Below, piece after piece: positions 6,493 through 10,518 of a stretch of 10,518 nucleotides of DNA. The stretch is taken from positions 1 to 10,518 of the forward strand of contig JANMDR010000209.1 in assembly GCA_031376425.1 (NCBI GenBank). The letters are read 5' to 3'. The stretch comes from JANMDR01 sp031376425 (lineage in GTDB: Bacteria > Pseudomonadota > Gammaproteobacteria > Burkholderiales > Usitatibacteraceae). Every line of letters starts with the position of its first letter. Positions within the stretch are counted from its first letter, which is position 1. The notes under the pieces are model-generated. The model was given only the letters and a program-made list of their open reading frames with translations. It was not told the DNA's origin and made no database searches. A program made the position numbers and the translations under genes.

Positions 6493-7491
6493 ATGCACAC
6501 CACCACGCCAGAGTTTGATCTTATCGCGCGTTATTTTCGGCGACCAGCACCCAATGCGGCGCTCGGTGTTGGTGATGATTGCGCCCTGTTTTTAAGCACT
6601 CCCGGCGCAGCAACCGCAGTTTCTACCGATACCTTGGTGTGTGGCCGACATTTCTTTAGCGATGTCGCGCCGCAAACGCTGGGGCATAAAGCGTTGGCGG
6701 TTAATTTATCTGATCTGGCCGCAATGGGAGCCACTCCACGATTTTTTACCTTGGCATTAACCTTGCCGCATCTGGATCACGCATGGCTGGAGGCATTTTC
6801 CGAAGGCATGTTTGCCTTAGCAGATGCGCAAGGCATAGCGCTAATCGGTGGCGACACCACCAGCGGCCCGCTATCTATTACCATCACGGTGCTGGGTGAG
6901 GTGCCGTTACAGCAGGCATTAAAGCGATCAAACGCCATCATTGGGGATGATATTTGGGTGTCTGGTACCTTGGGTGGTGCGGCTCTCGCGCTAAAACACT
7001 TGCAGAAAAAATTGCTGCTAACCGCCGCTGATTATGAGCAGCTTGCGGCGCTGCTGTTTACCCCCACACCGCGTATTAGCTTAGGTATAAAATTACGTGC
7101 GGTGGCGCATGCCGCGATTGATATTTCTGATGGTTTAATTGCCGATTTAGCACATATTTGCGCCGCATCTAAAGTAGCTGCAGAACTTGATTTTGCCGCA
7201 ATTCCGCAGCCGAAAATTAGTACAAATGTGTCTGTAGATGCCAACAATCAGGCTGTCTTGAGTGGTGGGGACGACTATGAATTATGCTTTACAGCACTAC
7301 AGTCGGCACGGCAGCGAATAGCAGAAATTGCTGCCGAATTAGCCTTGCCTTGTACACGAGTTGGTAAAATCGTGGCTCTGAGTAATATGCAGAATGCTGC
7401 GCAAAATAATGGCGTTACGGTGCATAATTTAAATGCTGGTGTTGGCACGAAAGCGCTGTTAGGGTTCGATCACTTTGCCACGAATGAATAA
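6493..7491 (+). CDS. thiL: Thiamine-monophosphate kinase
   Basis: ThiL phosphorylates thiamine monophosphate to thiamine diphosphate with ATP, the last step in making the active cofactor. The 332-residue sequence carries the PurM/ThiL-fold motifs in order: GVGDDCALF at 25-33, STDTLVCGRHF at 44-54, NLSDLAAMGA at 71-80, the Mg-binding GGDTTSGP at 119-126, a glycine-rich turn GTLGGAALAL at 158-167, DISDGLIADL at 210-219, and SGGDDYELCF at 257-266. The length equals the usual 320-330. It follows nusB after 39 bases with no convincing Shine-Dalgarno; the ATG fits the expected family N-terminus (PEFDLIARYFRRP). Position in the nusB-thiL-pgpA order is typical of Beta- and Gammaproteobacteria. Confidence 0.96.
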   Translation: MHTTTPEFDLIARYFRRPAPNAALGVGDDCALFLSTPGAATAVSTDTLVCGRHFFSDVAPQTLGHKALAVNLSDLAAMGATPRFFTLALTLPHLDHAWLEAFSEGMFALADAQGIALIGGDTTSGPLSITITVLGEVPLQQALKRSNAIIGDDIWVSGTLGGAALALKHLQKKLLLTAADYEQLAALLFTPTPRISLGIKLRAVAHAAIDISDGLIADLAHICAASKVAAELDFAAIPQPKISTNVSVDANNQAVLSGGDDYELCFTALQSARQRIAEIAAELALPCTRVGKIVALSNMQNAAQNNGVTVHNLNAGVGTKALLGFDHFATNE

Positions 7492-7499
7492 GCGAAAAT

Positions 7500-8027
7500 A
7501 TGCAGCTAAATCCGCCAATCAAGCCATCTGCAACATTCTTACTCGCCCATCCGGCGCACTGTATCGCCCTAGGTTTAGGCGCAGGGCTGGCGCGTAAGGC
7601 GCCGGGAACCTGGGGCACCTTAGCGGCATTGCCGTTATTTTACGCCGCACAGTATTGGTGTGAACAATGGCAGATACCCCCAACTTTGGTGTTGTTGTCG
7701 CTTGCCGTGTGGTTGTTTTTAGCAGGCATTTGGGCGTGTGGCATTTCCCAAAAAGCGCTGGGCTTGGCCGATCACGGTGGTATGGTGATTGATGAAATTG
7801 CAGCGATGTTTTTAGTGCTTATTTTTGCGCCAGTTGGTTGGCTCGGGGCATTTTGGGCGTTTTTGTGGTTTCGATTTTTTGATATCGTTAAACCTTGGCC
7901 CATTAGTGCTGCCGACGCGCGATTTAAAAACGGCTTCGGGGTGATGTTTGATGATTTACTTGCAGCACTTGGCAGCATTGCCGTGCTGCAATTTACATTT
8001 TGGTTTGCGCCAGGATTATTTATATGA
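7500..8027 (+). CDS. pgpA: Phosphatidylglycerophosphatase A
   Basis: PgpA is an inner-membrane enzyme that removes phosphate from phosphatidylglycerophosphate to give phosphatidylglycerol. The 175-residue protein (E. coli PgpA is about the same size) has the conserved GLGAGLARKAPGTWGTLAALPL at 25-46, DHGGMVIDEIAAM at 91-103 with the acidic residues expected for metal binding, the run WFRFFDIVKPWPI at 123-135, and GFGVMFDDLLAA at 145-156. Hydrophobic segments at about 62-80, 103-126 and 155-172 fit membrane insertion. It starts 8 bases after the thiL stop with no strong Shine-Dalgarno, so it is probably translated by coupling from thiL. Its stop overlaps the next gene's ATG. Confidence 0.95.
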   Translation: MQLNPPIKPSATFLLAHPAHCIALGLGAGLARKAPGTWGTLAALPLFYAAQYWCEQWQIPPTLVLLSLAVWLFLAGIWACGISQKALGLADHGGMVIDEIAAMFLVLIFAPVGWLGAFWAFLWFRFFDIVKPWPISAADARFKNGFGVMFDDLLAALGSIAVLQFTFWFAPGLFI

Positions 8028-8797
8028 CTATTTCTACTCAAGATGCAGAAACCTTAAAAGCCCTGCCATGGGTCTATCCACGGTTGTTTGCACATCGTGG
8101 TGGGGGTGCTTTAGCGCCTGAAAATACGCTAGCGGCGATGCGTGTAGGCGCACAAAGCGGCTATCACGCCGTGGAGTTTGATGTGAAGCTATCGGCTGAT
8201 AATCACCCGATATTGCTGCACGATGATACGGTTGACCGCACTTCCAACGGTAAGGGTTTGGCTAAGGTCATGACCTTGGCGCAGTTGCAAGCGCTTGATG
8301 CAGGCAGTTGGCATAGCCACCCTTTTGCGGGTGAACGTATTCCTACTCTCGCCGCCACAGCGCAGTTTTTACAGCAGCACAATATGGTAGCTAATGTGGA
8401 AATCAAGCCCTGTGAAGGCCGCGATGTTGAAACTGGCGCAGCGGTTGCCGCGCAGTGTGCAACACTTTGGCATGGCCACGCCGTGGCACCACTACTTTCC
8501 AGTTTTAGCGTTGAAGCATTACGCGCCGCGCGTAAGGTAGCCCCCAATTTGCCTATTGGTTTGCTCATTGACTCTGAACCGGATGGCAGCTTACTGCCGC
8601 TAATGCGTGAACTAGCTTGCGTTTCGCTACACACCAACCACAAACACATAAATGAAGATTTGCTTAGTTTCTTTAAGGGCGAAGGTTATCGGGTGTTGTG
8701 CTACACCGTAAATGACCCTGTGCGTATTGCCGCCTTGTTCGCGCTGGGCGTGGATGGGCAATTTACCGATAATTTGGATTTGAACGCGGTCAATTAG
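8024..8797 (+). CDS. ugpQ: Glycerophosphodiester phosphodiesterase (cytoplasmic, UgpQ-like)
   Basis: Members of this family split glycerophosphodiesters, released from phospholipid turnover, into glycerol 3-phosphate and an alcohol. The 257-residue product shows the GDPD TIM-barrel signature: FAHRGGGALAPENT at 22-35 with H24, R25 and E33, VEFDVKLSAD at 50-59 with E51 and D53, ILLHDDTVDRTSNG at 63-76 with H66, NVEIKP at 124-129, and the closing YTVNDP...LGVDGQFTDNLD segment at 227-252. No signal peptide is visible, which argues for the cytoplasmic UgpQ type over periplasmic GlpQ. The start at ATG 8024 overlaps the pgpA stop (ATGA) and has AGGA at 8012-8015, 8 bases upstream; this decides against a TTG at 8000. 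Co-translation with pgpA suggests a phospholipid-related role, though no ugp transport genes are nearby, so the gene symbol is by family only. Confidence 0.9.
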   Translation: MTISTQDAETLKALPWVYPRLFAHRGGGALAPENTLAAMRVGAQSGYHAVEFDVKLSADNHPILLHDDTVDRTSNGKGLAKVMTLAQLQALDAGSWHSHPFAGERIPTLAATAQFLQQHNMVANVEIKPCEGRDVETGAAVAAQCATLWHGHAVAPLLSSFSVEALRAARKVAPNLPIGLLIDSEPDGSLLPLMRELACVSLHTNHKHINEDLLSFFKGEGYRVLCYTVNDPVRIAALFALGVDGQFTDNLDLNAVN

Positions 8798-8837
8798 ACT
8801 GACGGAAATTTGGCCGCGTGCCTAATATTCACGAGGC

Positions 8838-8862
8838 AGCAAGGCGCACATTAGCGCCTGCT
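8838..8862 (+). terminator. Possible terminator after the rib-ugpQ operon
   Basis: AGGCGC at 8842-8847 pairs perfectly with GCGCCT at 8854-8859 around the loop ACATTA. After a single bulged A the stem extends by three pairs (AGC 8838-8840 with GCT 8860-8862). Only a short T-run follows (TTTG), so it is a weak intrinsic terminator by eye. It sits 41 bases past the ugpQ stop and just ahead of the convergent gene's stop at 8875, an appropriate place for a terminator. Confidence 0.4.
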
Positions 8863-8874
8863 TTGTAACGCATA

Positions 8875-9204
8875 TTATTTAGGTCGTACAGGACGGCTAA
8901 AATCACGCATATCGGCTGGGGCATTGGCAGCTAGTTGAACGCTATCGTCTACCAACCCAAGGCCATCTTCTACGAGTTCACCGCTTTCGTTCACGGTTTC
9001 GATATAGCCTTCAAGCGCTAGTTCCAATATTTGGGCTTGAACGCGATCACTGAACTCACCACATCGATCTAAAATCTGCGCTAATGTGGATTCGCCATCA
9101 ATCATAATGAGTGCACCGCGCAACTTGTGGGAAAGCCCGTGCGCCCGCGATTCAATCTCTTCAACACCTTTTTGCGACTTAACTAGCAATGCATTTGGAT
9201 CCAT
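8875..9204 (-). CDS. Small conserved-type protein of unknown function
   Basis: This is a 109-residue soluble, acidic protein with no signal peptide or membrane segment. Residues 1-72 (MDPNALLVKSQKGVEEIESR, then LRGALIMIDGESTLAQILDR and LELALEGYIETV) are consistent with a small helical winged-helix-like fold. I recall similar short proteins in betaproteobacteria, starting with 'MDP' and carrying LVK.xKG and LIMIDG phrases, none with an assigned function. The remaining 35 residues are probably disordered. The start is well supported: GAGGT on the minus strand (9210-9214) lies 5 bases upstream of the ATG, one of the best Shine-Dalgarno matches in the window. It is a single gene, convergent with ugpQ and divergent from the oxygenase gene. 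A DNA-binding or signalling role would be speculation. Confidence 0.75.
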   Translation of the reverse strand: MDPNALLVKSQKGVEEIESRAHGLSHKLRGALIMIDGESTLAQILDRCGEFSDRVQAQILELALEGYIETVNESGELVEDGLGLVDDSVQLAANAPADMRDFSRPVRPK

Positions 9205-9263
9205 TGGACACCTCGTTTAGTAGCTAATACGTTGCGCACAATAATGATGTAACAGTAGTTAGG

Positions 9264-9269
9264 ATTATA
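9264..9269 (-). promoter_or_regulatory. -10 box for the small minus-strand gene
   Basis: ATTATA on the plus strand reads TATAAT on the minus strand, a perfect -10 hexamer about 60 bases upstream of the ATG at 9204. No good -35 hexamer is seen at 16-18 bases, so support is limited. It lies in the 185-base AT-rich spacer between the divergent small gene and the oxygenase gene. For the oxygenase direction I see only a weak TATTAT near 9354-9359. Confidence 0.35.
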
Positions 9270-9389
9270 AGTGTTTCTTCGCAAACTCCCATATATTTAG
9301 CATACGCGCTAATCCTCTGGTAATAAAGCTAAATCATATTCGTTTATTCGGGCTATTATTGAAAATTATTCCAGCCTAAATTTTTAAAG

Positions 9390-10361
9390 ATGTTAAACCC
9401 GTCAGTTATCGCTAACGCCCTTGATCTTCAGCACCAATTTCAAACCGCACAACCGTTTAAATACGTGGTGATTGATGATTTTTTGCAAGCTGAATCTTGC
9501 GCTGCATTGTTGCGTGACTTTCCCGCGTTTGATAAAAAACATGCGCTCAATGAACACGGGGAAGTAGGTGCCAAGGCCGTGGTTACGGGTGTTTCTAAGG
9601 TAAGCGCATTTTATAAATCGTTCTATGACTATATTAATTCTGCGGATTTTTTGCAGCAAATAAGCGACTTAACCGGCATTCCAGATTTGCTTGCCGATGC
9701 TACGCTCTTCGGTGGTGGCACCCATGAAAACCGTGATGGGCAAAGCCTAGATGTTCATGTTGATTTTAATATTGATGATAGGCGTATGTTGCATCGCCGT
9801 CTCAATGTGCTTATTTATCTAAACCCTGAATGGGAGGTGGTATGGGGCGGTTTGATTGCGTTGCATTCTAATCCTTGGGATCAATCCGTGAACCAAAAAG
9901 TTAGCATCGCACCATTGCTCAATCGCGCCTTAATTTTTGAAACGAATGAGTATTCATGGCATGGCTTTGAGCGTATTAACTTGCCGGAAGATAAAAAGGG
10001 TCTGTCGCGCAAGTCATTTTCAATCTATCTGTATACCAAAGAACGCCCCGTCGCTGAAGTAGTCGCGCCCCATACGACTTTTTATGTACCGAATCCGCTA
10101 CCGGAACGATTTCAGGCGGATTACCCCTTAACGGCAGCAGATGCGATCGAATTGCGCACCCTAATGGCTAGCCGCGATGGATTATTGCGTATGTATCAGA
10201 AGCTTTTAGTTGAAAAAGAACAACGGTTGCATGACTTTATGGCCGTCAATCAATCGGGTGAACGGAACCATCAAATCATTCTCTCGTCATTTACATGGCG
10301 CGTTTTTATGCGTTTGTATCGTGTCCGTATTCAGTTGAAAGCATGGTTTGCCCGTCGATAA
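9390..10361 (+). CDS. 2-oxoglutarate/Fe(II)-dependent oxygenase-like protein
   Basis: This 323-residue protein is predicted to be a cytoplasmic non-haem iron oxygenase that uses 2-oxoglutarate and O2 to hydroxylate an unknown substrate. The jelly-roll landmarks are present: HxD at H123/D125 (LDVHVDFNID), the RLNVLIYLNPEWEVVWGG strand pair at 137-154, the distal iron ligand H191 in EYSWHGF, and the probable 2-oxoglutarate-binding R207 in RKSFSIYLYTKE. This pattern fits the prolyl-4-hydroxylase-like 2OG-FeII_Oxy_3 group. Residues 250-285 form a charged helix, probably coiled. The end (about 299-310, SSFTWRVFMRLYR) resembles the 'S..WR' tails seen on glycosyltransferases and methyltransferases of surface-polysaccharide loci, so a role in modifying a glycan or its precursor is an inference. 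The start at ATG 9390 has only weak AAAG upstream. It stands alone in the window, and its partners may lie downstream. Confidence 0.85.
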   Translation: MLNPSVIANALDLQHQFQTAQPFKYVVIDDFLQAESCAALLRDFPAFDKKHALNEHGEVGAKAVVTGVSKVSAFYKSFYDYINSADFLQQISDLTGIPDLLADATLFGGGTHENRDGQSLDVHVDFNIDDRRMLHRRLNVLIYLNPEWEVVWGGLIALHSNPWDQSVNQKVSIAPLLNRALIFETNEYSWHGFERINLPEDKKGLSRKSFSIYLYTKERPVAEVVAPHTTFYVPNPLPERFQADYPLTAADAIELRTLMASRDGLLRMYQKLLVEKEQRLHDFMAVNQSGERNHQIILSSFTWRVFMRLYRVRIQLKAWFARR

Positions 10362-10518
10362 CTAACGCGGCAACGTTATAGATAGTGGCTGTCCGGAAAC
10401 CCTAAAAGCCAATAAAGACGGGAGTTTGGCCTGAATTATCTGTGCGAAGAATATGTAAAACGTAAGTTTTTGCGGCATTTGTTTTTGTCGTGAAGGGCTA
10501 ACCCAGCATTCACGTTCA
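10362..10518. other. Right-edge intergenic stretch
   Basis: These 157 bases follow the oxygenase stop. I see no gene start, no tRNA-like fold and no clean hairpin with a T-tract. A gene could begin just beyond the edge. Confidence 0.4.

Noticed and set aside
10380..10518. Possible insertion-sequence end (CTGTCCGGAAACCC) near the right edge
   Set aside because: No matching inverted repeat, target duplication or transposase is visible in the window.
1..10518. CRISPR array, tRNA or rRNA gene, phage or toxin-antitoxin module
   Set aside because: No regularly spaced repeats, no tRNA-like cloverleaf or rRNA sequence, and no integrase, phage or toxin-antitoxin-type products were seen on either strand.

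Overview
This window looks like ordinary chromosome from a proteobacterium of moderate GC content, most likely a betaproteobacterium of the Burkholderiales type. The evidence is the gene order ribBX-ribH-nusB-thiL-pgpA, a RibB fused to a decayed GTP cyclohydrolase II domain, a ThiL beginning FDLIARYFRRP, the small 'MDPNALLVKSQKG' protein and a DUF5648-type surface protein. A gammaproteobacterium is not excluded, because the riboflavin/nusB/thiL/pgpA order also occurs there. The lineage is inferred from remembered family features; no search was run.

Layout: 1-88 holds no gene I can support. 89-2137 (+) encodes a modular, probably exported protein: several Ig-like modules followed by three DUF5648-type repeats. 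It lacks any signal peptide and has in-frame stops just upstream, so it looks like the 3' part of a longer gene. A strong bidirectional hairpin terminator (2149-2189) separates it from a convergent minus-strand pair: a 410-residue J-domain protein (2209-3441) and thymidine kinase tdk (3497-4063).

4224-8797 (+) is the core operon: ribBX, ribH, nusB, thiL, pgpA and a glycerophosphodiester phosphodiesterase (ugpQ-like). Three junctions are 4-base ATGA stop/start overlaps, suggesting translational coupling. Two steps of riboflavin synthesis (DHBP synthase, lumazine synthase), the antitermination factor NusB, the last step of thiamine diphosphate synthesis (ThiL), phosphatidylglycerol synthesis (PgpA) and glycerol-phosphate salvage would be made together. 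An extended -10 box lies just upstream and there is no room or visible structure for an FMN riboswitch.

A weak hairpin follows the operon. Then come a small minus-strand protein of unknown function (8875-9204) and, after a 185-base divergent spacer, a plus-strand 2-oxoglutarate/Fe(II) oxygenase-like protein (9390-10361) whose C-terminal tail resembles those of surface-glycan enzymes. The last 157 bases hold nothing I can name.

I did not find a convincing undescribed system. The most useful second looks are the beheaded modular protein at the left edge, the zinc-ligand substitution near the end of thymidine kinase, the J-domain frame that runs into tdk, the cysteine-less GTP cyclohydrolase II half of RibBX, and the oxygenase.
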